Position numbers and translations under genes: made by a program | Shown here: in pieces, positions 50,961 to 63,800 of the stretch | Position numbering within the stretch: the first letter of the stretch is position 1 | Layout: each line of letters begins with the position of its first letter | Notes under the pieces: model-generated | Databases searched by the model: none | Told to the model about the DNA's origin: nothing | Seen by the model: the letters and a program-made list of their open reading frames with translations, nothing else | Assembly (NCBI GenBank): GCA_037833965.1 | Contig: AP031355.1 | Coordinates: forward strand, 22,965,501 to 23,029,500 | Direction of reading: 5' to 3' | Length of the DNA stretch: 64,000 bases | DNA from: Marchantia polymorpha subsp. ruderalis | Lineage: Eukaryota; Streptophyta; Marchantiopsida; Marchantiales; Marchantiaceae

Positions 50961-52438
50961 TTGACATACAAGGTACACCACCCAGCCATGCTGGCCCCAA
51001 AAGTTACTGACTTCATTCCGCTTGCTTCATGCGTCAGTGCCATGAGGTCATATCAGCGAGGAGCTTGACTCGCATGACCGATCCATTGGAAGAACTCTCG
51101 TTCCTCCATTCTGTTCGCTGAGATGACAGCAAAACAATATCTGCGTTCAATGCCCCCGAGATCCTCTTCCCACCGAGGGAGGCAGTTCGAGCAGCGGGTA
51201 AAAAACATGGACGATAGGACCTCGATCGCATGTATAGGGGGGGCCTTTTCTGTCCACCTGCAAGAACTGCAGGTTCCCCTTTTGTTCTTTTTCTTGTTGT
51301 TGGTGTGTTAAACAATCGAGTCCAGATGACAGAATCGAGTCCAGATGACTCAGATGTGCCTCGCATTCACCTGTGAATTTGTGAAGGAAGGGCCACAGAG
51401 CTCGATCTTCCCAAATGATTTGGCCTTCCCCTTCGCTCTTGTATCATCCATTAGCACTGATAACTGGGCCCGATAATAGTTGCCCAAGTTCAACAGACTC
51501 AGAAATTCAGAATTGCCAATGAAGATGTAAAACCTTCTTTCAGGGCCTTAAAGAATGCACCCCATCTCGAGCAAGGTGAAAATGTGCTCGGACAGACGAG
51601 GGAAATGATAGTCCTTTTGAAAAAAATATAATAATAGTAATAATAATAATAGTCGGCTGCATGAAAGCTGGTCAACTCATTTTTCATACATCCTCACATC
51701 ACATAACATCTTGATGAGATGGAGAACATGGTCCGGCGGGGCAGATAATTTGCTCTGGAAACACAGTACCGGTCCCCACAGAGATATAGACTGCAAAGAG
51801 GATCTGCTTTGCTAAGCAAGTTATGGGTTACATAGGTGACGTTGGCAATGAGATATGATCTGGCGTTACTGATGAGGTAAGCTGACCAAGGGGCTAGTCC
51901 AAGACTGTGTCCCCAGTCCAGAGCACTGGAAAGTCCTATAATTTCCCACGTTTTGTTTCCTTTTCCAAGTCTAGCGCGTTTCGATTCTTTATGATAAAAG
52001 AACTTCTGAACAGCCTTCTAACTTACTGCAACTTTGCCCTGCCAAAGGATCATTCCTCTGTTGACCAGTCGTCGGCCTGGGACCCTGGCAGAGGCAGCTG
52101 CACGGACCGGCTGGAGGTGACGCACTCTTCTGTTCTCCCGTTTTCCCATGTTTCACATTCACTCACTGATTATCTTGGCCTTTGAGAGTTATTCACAATT
52201 TCGGGCCTGTGCTCCACGACGGCACCCGCTCATGTCTAAACCGTCAAACCAGCAGCACAAAATCGTGTTGCGTCACTACGGGTACGCTCGTACAATCTCC
52301 GTTACAAGACTTGATTGGAGTGCGCATGGTACGCCTCCATACTGCAGTCTAGGACGTTGACATTCCAGATGACCATGGGTGTTTCACTGTTTAAAATTTC
52401 TACTCTATGAGTCTAATCACATCCAGTTCCTTTGGATT

Positions 52439-52466
52439 CCTTGGTTGGCAGTTCTGCCAACCAAGG
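52439..52466. repeat. 28 bp palindrome downstream of eIF3k
   Basis: Two exact 13 bp arms (52439-52451 and 52454-52466) flank a two-base centre. It lies about 500 bp past the eIF3k stop codon, so it could be in the 3' UTR or just beyond it. The near-absent loop favours a DNA cruciform or a protein site over an RNA stem-loop. Function unknown. Confidence 0.75.
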
Positions 52467-52967
52467 TAACGATGATTTTGTAACGAAAATTACAAAGCTA
52501 TATCTATCGTGCGACACAATACAACACTAGATACTCCAACTCGACATAAATCCGTTCACCCGTCTTCTCACACTCTGGACATCCATTCAAAATGCCCAGA
52601 CTGTGGCTCCTTTAATTCTTTTGAAAATTTGAAACCTCAACATCGCACGCTTGCCCTATTTTACGCGATCCAAAACTTGGTGCGATAGTTTACAGATCGG
52701 CTTTTTCAGTACATTCTCTAGGCCATTGTCAAATGTCGTTTCCTCATTAGACACGAAGTTTGCTGATGAACAAAAATGATAGTTTTACTGGTTAGCAAAA
52801 ATGCTGGTTCACATTTCATGTATTACAGTTAAACAAACATCAACCGGAGGTTACATTTTTAGGGCCTACACTCTTGACCATAAACTCTCGGATCTCAGTA
52901 GAAGCTTGGCCGCATTTAAAAATCGTCGTACGCATTTCGGTGCATAAGATTAACCACGTTTCACCGC

Positions 52968-55900
52968 TCAGCTCAAGACGGGGAAAAGCTTCGCGACGAG
53001 TTCCAGTGGAATACTATCAGCCGCGTTCTTTCTCAACACTGGATGATTGTCCTCGTTAGGCGGTAGCACCACCAACTGTAAAATGAAAACATGCACAAAT
53101 ATGAGTAACCCACGTCAGAGAGACTGCGTTCGACACATCCGGCTGCCATATAAAAGAGGGAGAGTTGTTTATGACATGTGATGCTGTAGTAATATCTCCG
53201 CACTTATTCCTTCTGTCGTGCGACTCGGTATCGCCATACATCATACATCGCTGCCATGCTCTACTCACAACTCACACATACATACACAAGTAACGAGAGT
53301 GTCCACACACAAAGGTATCTCCCCCAACAAGTCGGGAGAGAGTCTCCAGAAGCAACAACAAACAACACAAGCGATTAAATAGCGCAAATTAAAACTATGG
53401 CACAGGTACAGTCAAGGTCAAAAACGGACGATTGACTTCCTTCAGATAGCACCATCTTCGTCTTCAGTCCCTGAATGTGCTACGCCTACGACGGTCGACG
53501 AGGTTGCTAGATTACAGCTATCAGTGACACTGCAGGAGCTCAGGATAAGAATGTTTCCAAAATCTCCATCCAGAGAGCCAGTGACCATAATGACCGTTCC
53601 CGACAGGAAAGCCATGATCTGCAAAGGAATCTCTTTTAATTCGCTTCAAGTTCAACTCACCCCTAGGCGACTGTAAAACGATACTGGATACATATGGAGG
53701 TGCTGAGTATACGGGACGGCATGAGCCTGGTAAGACCCGTGTAGGACGATCTTTGCGATAGTACTTTAATTGAGAGCCCTACCTCATCCAAGATTGCAAG
53801 TTAGAAAGTAGACGGCGCATCTCCGATCTCTTACTATTATTTTACATTATACATGATCACTGCACGTACTTAAACATACAACGGTGCGAATGACGGTTAC
53901 AGGCAACGGTACCACGGCATCATCCCAGGATGTAGCAGAACGAATGGAGAAAGATAGCATGTGAAGATGCAATAATACGATAAGACAAACAGCAATGGAA
54001 GAGTATGGCTCTAGTTAGAAAGCAGAGAAGCCAGCTGCTGAGAGACGCAGCTTGACAACGAAGTGGCCAGAAATCTCACTACTTTAAGTGTTCACGCAAC
54101 GCTGCGTCTTCCTCACCGATCATCTTATTATACGAAAATAAGTCGTGGAGTAACAAAGAGCAAAAAGTGTCATCAAACTGAGAATAATAAACAAGTAGAT
54201 GTCGTTGCCAGCAGGCGACACTGCGAAGGATAGTACAAACTCTGACATTGGTTCTCGTATCATAGGCACGAATGATATCTACGGTACGAGTTGAAACTAC
54301 TCAAGGTGAATCTGCAGATACACTTTATCCTCACAAGCACGTTCATTTTGAAGCACCTATGACGTCTACATGCTTGATTTCGAAGGCAAACCTGGAACGG
54401 TTCCAGAATATGCTTAATCACCATCCTTAGTACACGTCATAATAGTTAGCCAATAATCTGATAAACAACCATACTATATACAGGAGAACCGTTTATGATG
54501 TAGGAAGTCAACCACAGGTCTAAAAGATTCATGCAGTAACACTGGACGATGACTTCAAAAGACTCTATTAACTGTTTCTGCAGCCTTGTATGGATTGTAA
54601 ACTATATCATGTTGCTATAGAACACCACGTAATTATACACACAACAGACGGCAGAAGGTGGGTTCATCTGACAGATGACCGAGGCACTTTAGATTAGTTG
54701 CAATTATGCTTGGTTGCGGAATTTTAGACCGCTTTATCCTCTTTTTTAAGTCTTGCACTAAAGCGAAGGGAGGTTATAACACATCCGTTGTTGAGCTCAC
54801 GGGCTGGGTCTTCTTTCAAAAGTCGGGTTGTTAGTTTTAAGAATAACTTCCACGCAGTTGTCTGAGAGTAGCAAACTCAGAAGGATTAGAAACAAGATCT
54901 TTAGCCGGCACGAATAGTTGCCGAAGTGTTTCAAAGGCTGGTTTTATTTTCGAACGCCCGTGATCACAAGACAAGAGACTTCTAAGTTGAAGGAAACCTC
55001 AACGATAACAAGGGCTGCATCAGACTACGTTTTCCTACAACCTTGCCAGGATTCAAGCGCAGTGATGTTGAATCACCGAGCAGGTGAGATATCAATACAT
55101 TATCGGTTGCACGAATGATGGATATACGTTTGAAGTGGAAATACCCAAATGAGATGGAATGGCCTCAACACCTAGATATCTGTAGCTCTATATAGGGGGC
55201 TCAACCTTTCTGTAGGTACAATCAACAAGAAGCGGGGACTGCTAGTGAGACAGACAGCAGTGAAATTCAGGTATGATGCAAGGTCGCATATTATTTTAAG
55301 TAAGTGAAACCCTTAAATTACTCGCTGAAAATACTTGCTAGTGCACCATTACAATGCCTTAACCTTGCCCGCGACGTACAATGGCATGAACCCTCAAAAA
55401 TCAACAGTTCCCCATATTGATGAGAGTAAGCGGCCCCTGCTTTCTGAGTTTCATCATCTTCACTGTGAGCTTAAAGTTTCAAGTTCGAGGCAGGAAGCGG
55501 AAATGAGATCTACACGACAAAAATCAAGCTCTTCTCTTACCTGCCCTCCTCCGTGACCCTTCTCAAGAGACCATCCGTTGTTCACTTGCTGATGCTCAAT
55601 GTACTTGTCCAACGACAAACCTTCGACATTTATGGCCTGCCGATAGCACCAGGAGCAGAATCAGAGGAGTTAGCTACACCGCGTATGCTACACAGTAGGC
55701 GACAGCTGATAACGACCATTACGATTTCACGTCAAAGAAGTCGGCGTGTGCTGTCGATATCGTCCGCACACTGCAGAATTGCTACGTAAGAAAGCAAACC
55801 TATGGAAGCTTGACCTTTTAAGGCCAGCTATCTTAAACAACGAGTACTTCCATTCAAGCGGGTCCAAGTTACGAGTTTTCTCTTAACTAACTTGAACAAG

Positions 55901-58900
55901 GTAAGAACCACAATCATCATTACGAGCCGGTATAACACTCTGCACAGCTTTCACGCGTTCTTACCTCCGCGAGGATCTGGCGGGGTAACTTTTGGTATGT
56001 AAGTGACAACACGTGGATGGCGTAGTCTTGAATTGCTTGCTCAAAACCTGCAAAGCAGTATTGTTTCAGTGTAGAAGCAAAAATCGACGTACATTGGCTA
56101 TTTCATTTCAGAGTCCAAAGCTCCTGCTAGCATAACTGACTTTGGCAAGAATTATACTGAATGACGGTGTGACATTTCTGAGGTGAAATATATCTTACCA
56201 GGAACCACCTCCAGGATGTCTCGGTTTCGGTTCGCTTCGTCCCAGAACTCACGGAATCTTGCAGTCTGAAAACAAGACGCTGGTTATTACGACGTGTAAT
56301 CACACGAAACATGAGTAAGGACCATGATGGCAGAAGACTTCGATATTTTTTTTGATATAAAACGATGTAAAGCCTACTGTGTTTATTGGCTTCAGGTACG
56401 TACTGTGTTTGTAGGCTTCAGATGCAACTAAGGCCAATGAACGCATATTAATCTCTCCAATGGCAATGAAATCTCTCACGTAAGAGAGATTTCATATCCA
56501 TTAACACGTTATATACTTTACTTGTCTATAGAAATCGTTGAAACAGAATTTCTACAATATTCAAGAGATATGTCCGCACTCCTTTGGCTGTACGGCTAGA
56601 GTGCTAAACGATAGGATGTAAATAACAAGTGATAGTAGTGGTCCATACCTCTAAAAAGTGGGCGAGGGTCGCAAGTGTCAAAAATGGTTCCTCCATTTGC
56701 TGAAAGAGGCTCGGTCAAGGATACGTCAAAGTGTTCTTTAAATGACTGACTACACTGCATACTATAGAGCATATACAAGGTACGAGTAGGTTAAACATAG
56801 AGGCCACATAGAAAATGGACAATACGAAGAAGAGCAGGATACAAGCCTCTCAGGAATGAGGAACATGCACAGGTTGAAATCCGGAGCTGGAAGGGCCATT
56901 AAAGCCTGCGGAGACAAGACATTTACACTCGAAATGTCACTTTTCAGAGACAACACCTTTTGTTAAAAAAAATTGCGTAAAAAACCTGAACTAAACCCTG
57001 CAAATTCAGCAATCATTTCTACGCTTCCAACTTCACATATCACCACGTATCACGGATGATGCTACTGTCAATAGGCGGGCAACGGCCGATTCAATGAAGG
57101 TAAAACTTTCGAATAGAAACACAGCTCCCTGCTCACCTTGACCAGGATTCTGGTGATGACATGTACATTCAAGCGGGCAGGCTCAAACTGCACAGAATCC
57201 AAGAAAAATGGGTAAAGAGACAAGCCGATTATGACTGGTACATTTCGTCCGTCGGTCTCCCAGATAAATAACTCCATGGAAATGCACGTTGAATATTCTA
57301 AACTCAGTAAGAATCAGACTATATACGTGAAATGAGTGAACCAACCTGGTAGAGACGCAACAAGCACAAGTTGGCATCCAAACTGTACGTCTGCTGAGAA
57401 ACCTACAATGAGATAGCAAACAAAATGTTTTAGCTATTTACGACCATACATCTTCCAGAGTACAGCTGTCTTTGCGTCTCAAACCAGCCCCATTTTGTAT
57501 CCCAGAACGAAAACCAAACCTAAGTTTCTTCTCAGCGATTTAAGACAACGGAATATGCAAAAACGGTGTTTGATAGTCTTCGATGATTCCGTGTCAGTGT
57601 GTAGGTTAAGACACAGATCAAGACCCATAAAAGTATCTCAGAACATCAACAGGGCATACTGGCTAAACAGAGGAAAGCAGCTGCAAAGACATTCCAGCGA
57701 GATCAAGAATCAATAGAAACCAAATGAGAAAAACCAGAGTTGCACACAACCTTAGATGTGAAATTACACTAGTATGCTCTGGAGAAGATACCCTTCAAGT
57801 GTATAGTGCAATTCGTTGCTCCATCCATCATCAAAAACACAACACACTCACGAGAGAACGTACCTTCTAAAACGCTTAGAACAACTTACAAGATTTTGTT
57901 CCTGGACAGATATTAAGTTGATAATTTTCTAAGGATACACACTATCTAGGTCTATAATTCTCGAACCTCTCACATCCTGTGCATATCCGGAGCTAAATGA
58001 CTTTCGCCGAAGAATGCCTCAAACTTCTAACATACAAATACCATTTAAGTATTTGCATCAAAGCACAATATGTTCTTAATCTCGATGCGGTTTCAGATTG
58101 ACGATTCCTCCATCAGTGTGACGCGCTATGGATGTCTACGTCCGTTTGCCAACGTCAAAACCCTAGAACAACTTGCACGAAATAACCACTTCATACTAAA
58201 CAGGAAAAGTCCATGAATCTGCCATTCATTTGCTGAACTTGATCGCTTCCATTACAACAACACTGTCAATTGCTTATTTGCTTACATCCGTGGTAAGAAG
58301 AAGAACCATCCCCATCACACCTAGAAACCTGAAAGGAGCTTCTTCACTTCGCGACTGACCTCTCATTGAGCAGAAATTCCACAAAATCTGAACCATACAA
58401 GAAATGGAGCATCTTCTACTCTGCTGACTTACATCTATATAAGTTGACGAAGATAGAACATGGAATTTCGCATAGACGATAAGTGTTCACCCAAGTAATA
58501 AGAGTTCCTTTACCGATTATATCTAAAATTGAATTGCTATTGAATTGATAAAAGGCACGGTGGGTGGGTCATTAGTCTAACAGGAACTCCTGTTTGAGGG
58601 GACGGTGCAGAAAAATAACTGCAGCCCAGAAAAGGTAGGCGAGCGTCCCCCTACGCTCGCCTACCTTTTCAACATGGATAATACTGAGCTCTGCTTAGAT
58701 GTACTTTTTGCTGCATTTGAAACACCGGGAAGAAAAGATTTCAGTCCACAAAAAGTCGACAGCATACCCAGGAAACACATAGGTAGATGTAGCAATTTAA
58801 TGGGGGCAAAAGAGAGTTAGTAGGTGAATAAATGAAGAATTGCATGCAGGAGTGCAAGGTAAGAGAGCGATACTGGTTAAACTTGAGCAGATTTTACTAA

Positions 58901-60542
58901 AACTAGACATCGTAGTGATCATAATCAACCGTTCCAACTAACAAGCGCACTTCATGCCAACGACTTCAAAACTGCAATGGTGGGGGTAATCCAGGCGTTT
59001 CAATTTGCTGTGATCCCTCTGCATTACGGATTCCAAATCGCGCTGCTGAAAGTAGTGACATTGCTCTTCCGTACGCCCCTCCCAAATTACATCACTGTCA
59101 ACAGTCGTATGTATGCAACTCGATATGCTATACGCAACGTCTCTGAACTTCCCGAGCTCAATGTTCATATGAGTCCTTCCATCAATACGGACCCTCACTG
59201 TAAAACAAGCAAGCAACGCTCGTAGCAACTATTTTGTTGCTACCGGTTTCGATCTCTAAACAACAAAGAAATAACGTATTCAACCACATACGTCAGCTAC
59301 TTCCAAAAAAGTCAGGAACTTTAAGTTTCTAAACCTCATGCAACAAATCTTTTAACCCTTCAACAAATCTATGTAGCTGTACATAAAGGCAGCAACTACG
59401 CTCTCAGAAAATCTTCATATCGCTGGCAACAAAATTTCTAAGAAAATATTTCTATTGTTCGTTGGTGCCAGGCATTGCACTTAACAAGGGTGTTGTTCTC
59501 AAGTTTCATGAAACAGGCCTCCCCGATGTACAAATCTTAATTTCTAAGACTCCATATTCGAATGCGCAACGGGGGAAAAAATGCACAGTCATAGCAACTA
59601 TCAAGCATGTACAACAAGCTAAAGGATTTTGCTTTAATAACAAAATTTCTGAGATTCACTCGAACGGATATTTAATTGTAGTGCATGTCCTTAACGAGGA
59701 AATTCGCAGAGCAGAGGTGAACACACTGTGAAGGGACCCATGCACATAAGAATCAAAAGGTTGTACAGACCCATTTCGTCCCTTCTAGACAACTTGCATA
59801 TTATATTTTTTTTCCTCAGCATATCCAACAAGAAGGAACTTCTAATAGTCCAAACATCAACTTTAGGTACACTCCAACTTTCAAACGACAGCCCGTATGT
59901 AAGCGGAGCTAATTACTTGCAAATTCTCTCTAAGGACCACTCGGTGAATGCATACGCTGACAACGTACACAAACATGTAATGTGGAATTCAGTAACACTC
60001 TCATACCATATCATAGAAAGAGATATTTCCGACGTGACACACTGCCAGAAACTGCAAACAACTTAAGAATTGGAACATTTCGCGATAGTGAGTTCAGACA
60101 CACGCATCATCTAGCCACCGATTCATGGACCTACAAGCTTCCAAACAATCAACCTTTGCAGAATTATTCCAAAATCCCCCGAGGCTTCACACTTAGTGTA
60201 TCCAAGGCACATTCTTCAACCATGATCCTGTTGAATTCACATTATGGTGATTCATTCATTTGCTTTTGGTGAGTCCAAATGCTGTTCACCGGTCCATTCA
60301 TTCTGCGGTTCAAAAGCTCTACATCGTCGAGATTGGGGTCTTCGACGCACGGAGATTCGAGAAGCTGATCGATTAATACCATAATCTTCATCATATATAC
60401 AGTTAGAAAAGGCCAAACCAGTGCAGCATATTACCTGCTCCTGAACATAGCTCTCGAGATCCGGCAAAATATCGGGGTTGTAAGGATTCAACTGCACCAG
60501 ATGTTCGACGGAGATCGGAACCTGCTGCACGAGGCCCGGCAT
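52968..60542 (-). CDS. eIF3k: Eukaryotic translation initiation factor 3 subunit K, nine exons
   Basis: Subunit K of the eIF3 complex, which helps load mRNA and initiator tRNA onto the 40S ribosome in the cytosol. I assembled nine exons by hand, in transcript order: 60435-60542, 57346-57402, 57137-57187, 56843-56905, 56649-56699, 56199-56265, 55965-56047, 55541-55636 and 52968-53075. All introns are GT-AG; introns 1-5, 7 and 8 are phase 0 and intron 6 is phase 1. The total is 684 nt, or 227 residues plus TGA, close to the usual family length of about 218-226. Family blocks seen in order are LNPYNPDILPDLESYV, TYSLDANLCLLRLYQ, FEPARLNVHVITRILVK, ALMALPAPDFNLCMFLIPER, TARFREFWDEANRNRDILEV, FEQAIQDYAIHVLSLTYQ, INVEGLSLDKYIE and LVVLPPNEDNHP. 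ATG at 60542 is the first ATG in the exon 1 frame. Introns 1 (3032 bp) and 8 (2465 bp) are far longer than the others (143-383 bp). Exon 5, reading QMEEPFLTLATLAHFLE, is the least conserved block. Confidence 0.95.
53076..55540 (-). other. eIF3k intron 8 (2.5 kb)
   Basis: The intron runs from the GTAAGA donor after exon 8 to the TTTACAG acceptor of the final exon. It contains an open minus-strand stretch at about 53442-53627, just after a good acceptor (TTCCTTTGCAG), which could be read in phase with exon 8 as an alternative terminal exon. Its translation resembles nothing known. Another open stretch at about 54840-54945 carries a repeated TLRQL motif and is likewise unrecognised. No transposon ends were identified. 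Confidence 0.75.
56466..56495. repeat. 12 bp perfect hairpin in eIF3k intron 5
   Basis: ATGAAATCTCTC (56466-56477) and its exact complement GAGAGATTTCAT (56484-56495) flank the six-base loop ACGTAA. It is an intronic inverted repeat with no assigned role. Confidence 0.7.
57403..60434 (-). other. eIF3k intron 1 (3.0 kb)
   Basis: This intron separates the first coding exon from the second. It has a GTAATA donor and a GTAG acceptor. No second gene was recognised in it. The longest minus-strand open stretch is 58938-59228 (96 codons), which matches nothing I know. Plus-strand frames at 58977-59225 and 59462-60066 also look non-specific. A perfect hairpin lies at 58629-58670. The length is unusual beside the 143-383 bp of most other introns of the gene and may reflect an old insertion, but no terminal repeats or target duplications were seen. 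Confidence 0.8.
58629..58670. repeat. Perfect 18 bp hairpin in eIF3k intron 1
   Basis: The arms at 58629-58646 and 58653-58670 are exact reverse complements, separated by a six-base pyrimidine-rich loop (58647-58652). The stem is GC-rich in its inner half. The nearest flanking bases do not pair. It lies in moderately AT-rich intron sequence and would form in the eIF3k pre-mRNA. It could also be a small foldback element. It is short for a typical plant miRNA precursor. Confidence 0.8.
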
Positions 60543-60800
60543 GGTTGTGAGATGCAAGTAATTTAGACGAGAGCAATAGATTGACAAGCACTGGGCCGGG
60601 CTGGAACACTGGAATCAGAGCGAGTCAAAATTCTCCGCGCGAAAAAGAAATTTCGATCTGCACAGATCGCAGTTGTCGAGTCCTAACATTAGGGTTGTCC
60701 ACAGCTATCCGGAGGATACTCGTGTTCTAACCACGACTGTCGGCGTGTTACTGGAGTATAGTTCCACTTAAGTGCGGTAGCGACGTAGCGTACTGAAAAA
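60543..60800 (-). promoter_or_regulatory. eIF3k 5' flank with a telo-box
   Basis: This is the sequence immediately upstream of the eIF3k ATG. On the minus strand it contains AACCCTAA at 60689-60696, about 150 bp before the start codon. This telo-box core is common in plant promoters of translation and ribosomal-protein genes and often lies near the transcription start. A short inverted repeat (CGATCTG, two bases, CAGATCG) lies at 60654-60669. No upstream in-frame ATG was found. The transcription start and any TATA box are not evident to me. The AT-rich block begins directly upstream, so the promoter appears compact. Confidence 0.5.
60689..60696 (-). promoter_or_regulatory. Telo-box core AACCCTAA
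   Basis: It reads AACCCTAA on the coding strand of eIF3k, 147-154 bp upstream of the ATG. Telo-boxes are established elements of plant promoters for translation-machinery genes, so the position and gene type agree. A single 8-mer can also occur by chance. Confidence 0.4.
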
Positions 60801-63800
60801 TATTTCAAGCCATTCTAACACGACACATGATAAGAAAATACAATACAGACAACGATTGAGATGTCATAAAATTACAATATGTTTCTTCTTCTAACAGATA
60901 TATGAACGACGTTCTGTTTTCAAAGGGTAAACATCAACATTTTTTGAAGAGCTCATATATTTACTAAGTTTTATAATTTCAAATTGTATGATCAAGTGTA
61001 CTATAGAGATACAGCAATATTCATTTATTTCACGTAAAAGTATAAGTCACTTGAAATATCATGCTGTCAACAAGTTTTCATTTGCAATTCTAATATAGAT
61101 TTTCATAGACAATCAACGTAATGCTTTTATGCAATCAACGTAATGCTAATGCGTCAAACATGTATAATATTGACAAGTTTTTCTAACAAAATGCTTCTTA
61201 GAATTAATACTTAGATTCAAAATTACATATAGTTTAACAAGATATCTAAAATAATTTAAATATTTAGTTTTTCTTCTACATATACAAATCAAATCAACTA
61301 CAAATGTAGTATAAATTACAATATAATAGGAAGAAAATCAATATTGAAGCTTGTACATAATTCAATCATGCAGTATTTTCAATTACAAATAATATAATAA
61401 AAAATATTTAAATGAATAACAATAAAAACAATTTATTTATGTTATTCATCACATGATATTATACCATATTAAATGCATTATGACATTCATAGTCTAGGTT
61501 AATATTATTTTGTCATCAAATTGTCAATCTTTGAAATCATATTTGTTTCAATTCCACATAATTTTCTATTGTGTTTAAAAATAAAAAATACAAGTGTTGA
61601 GTACATTTATTCAATTAATGCAACACATATGAAATCAAATAATGTTTAAGGTGTTTGATTTTTGCATTTTTCATCATAATTTACATGAGATTAGAAGTTT
61701 GAATGTAACATATCATGTATTAGAACAAACAACTGTTAGTATCAAATAGAATATATTCCTATACATATAATTCACTTCATGACTTTCAAGTCTAGCTTGC
61801 ATGAATTTGATATGTCTGTGTTTATTTTTCCTATCAAATAATAAATTTGATCATCTTGCATCATTAAATATTTAAGATTATTAAAAAATACAAAAAAATT
61901 CATTCAATTTTACGTTGAACGAAGAAAGTAAAAAATACAAGCAAATGAGTAATTATAAGTTTAATATGTTTTTCATGAATTATGTACTATCATATGAAAA
62001 TCTATAAACAAAATGACATGCAAAATATATTTCTATTCATGCTAATATAATTTTTGGATAAGAGATTTTTTATTATCTATATTCTTGTTAAAATATTTAT
62101 GATTTAATATGTCAGTAATGAATTCATGTATTTTAATAACTTAGATTAATTAGATTAGTGTTTGGGTGAACTTTAAACATCAAAATCTAAGAACATTGTC
62201 ATTATGTGGAAGAGGTAGCATAAGATTTCAGTCATACTTTAAGGTATTTTTTTCTGCTGATATTGATGAATCATGCATTTCTGATATTGCTATGATTGTG
62301 TGAATGTTTTTCAACTACCGATGACATTTTTTCAACATTTGATATGAAGATGTGAAAATTTGAGTATTTGAATTGCGAACTCAATGTTTAACAAGATCAA
62401 AACAATAATTTTATGTTTTTTTCCCGTTACTCGAAGAGTTGAATCATGATCTCTAGTGTTGTTGTGCTTATGAATGTATTGTCTATCCGAAATATGCACA
62501 TTGATTGGTAGACATGCAACTATACAAATAGATACACACAGTAATAACGTGGTTCATTCTCCAAAGGGTTACCTACACTAGGAAAAACACTCAAGATACT
62601 TTACTACCAAAGTGAAACAACAATAATGAACAATGCATCAGCATCAGGGTATATATATCCAACACGGACGACAAACATAGCTATAAATAACTAAACTTGA
62701 GATTACCCCTTAATCGATATTAATCTTAACATGTATAACTACTTTCAAGCTATACATGAAATTGTTGCAACAATTGTTATTGTAATGTGAACATTTAATA
62801 TTAAATATTAGATTGCAAACTCAATATTAACAAGATCAAAGCTGAAAGTTGCATTTTGACACATTTTGCAATCCAATCATGAAAATGATTGAGGAGTCGA
62901 TTGCTTTAGGTCATAATCGTGGTAGCAAGTATGTATTTGATGGGCAAAATTGTTATGTCACAGTTCCAGTGTTTAGTCAAATGATTTAAATCCAATTACA
63001 CAAGTGCATCATGTGTGTTTTTGCGATCATTTATTCTACAAGTCATATTTATATGAGATACATACAATATAGTAGTTTTCAACTTGTAAAACGGATGAGT
63101 ACGCAAAAATTGATAATTTGTTGAGATGTATCGAGAATAATTTCCGTACTTAGTTGTCTATGCGGGCAAAAAATGATTATGTATCATTACTTTTTTATTA
63201 TTCAAGATTTGTATGGAGCTTTGTTTTCACACAAAAGTCTAAGATCTTTATAACTTTTAGAAATTATAAAGTCAAAGTTGAGATTTAGACTTGACACAAG
63301 TTGAGATTTTTATGTATGGGTAATGAATAATGAATAATTTTAATAAATTTCAGAGTTATTGCAAATACTTCTTATCTTACTATGGTTTACGTGTTCTGTA
63401 ATAAAACGTTACTTTTGAGAATCGAAATTAAATAATGTTGAAAAAAAGGCATAATATATTGAGTCAATATAATTTATCATATGACTTTTGGACTAAAATT
63501 ATCAATAGAGTAGTGTATTTTGTATATTTGTATCCTTCTATTTTAATATATTTATTGAAATAATTTAAATTGAATTACAAAAAATTGATGATTGTAATTA
63601 TCATAAAATGTTTGATTTTATAGCTTATACTTTCATAGTTTAAAAAAATATGATCAAGTTGGATTATATATATCCAAATATTGTTGATTTCTTAGGTGTG
63701 TTTTCTATGAAATCAAATCATTGAAAGAAAAATATATTTTCCAAACAACTTATCATGACAAGAACAAATATTCATCCACTTTTGTTGTTTAGTAAGAAAT

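Larger units (their letters stand above)
42250..52438. other. Ten kilobases with no recognised gene
   Basis: Balanced to GC-rich sequence with many microsatellites: GGCGA/GGCAA near 44390-44420, an AT run at 46933-46950, GAT near 47213-47225, ATCT at 48109-48133, GCTG near 49990-50010, CCCT at 50907-50941 followed by four CACCT units. The longest frame is 45441-46274 (277 codons, minus), listed separately. Frames at 43817-44023 and 44158-44517 look weakly protein-like but match nothing known. A gene with short exons could be missed by eye. Confidence 0.4.

Noticed and set aside
56595..56778. Alternative eIF3k exon beginning CSQSFKEHFD
   Set aside because: The acceptor at 56700 gives an exon reading QMEEPFLTLATLAHFLE that fits the family, joins in phase 0 on both sides and ends at a GTATGG donor, so the upstream reading is intronic.
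60543..60587. N-terminal extension of eIF3k starting at 60587
   Set aside because: That codon is TTG, not ATG. The first in-frame ATG is at 60542, and the extra residues have no counterpart in the family.
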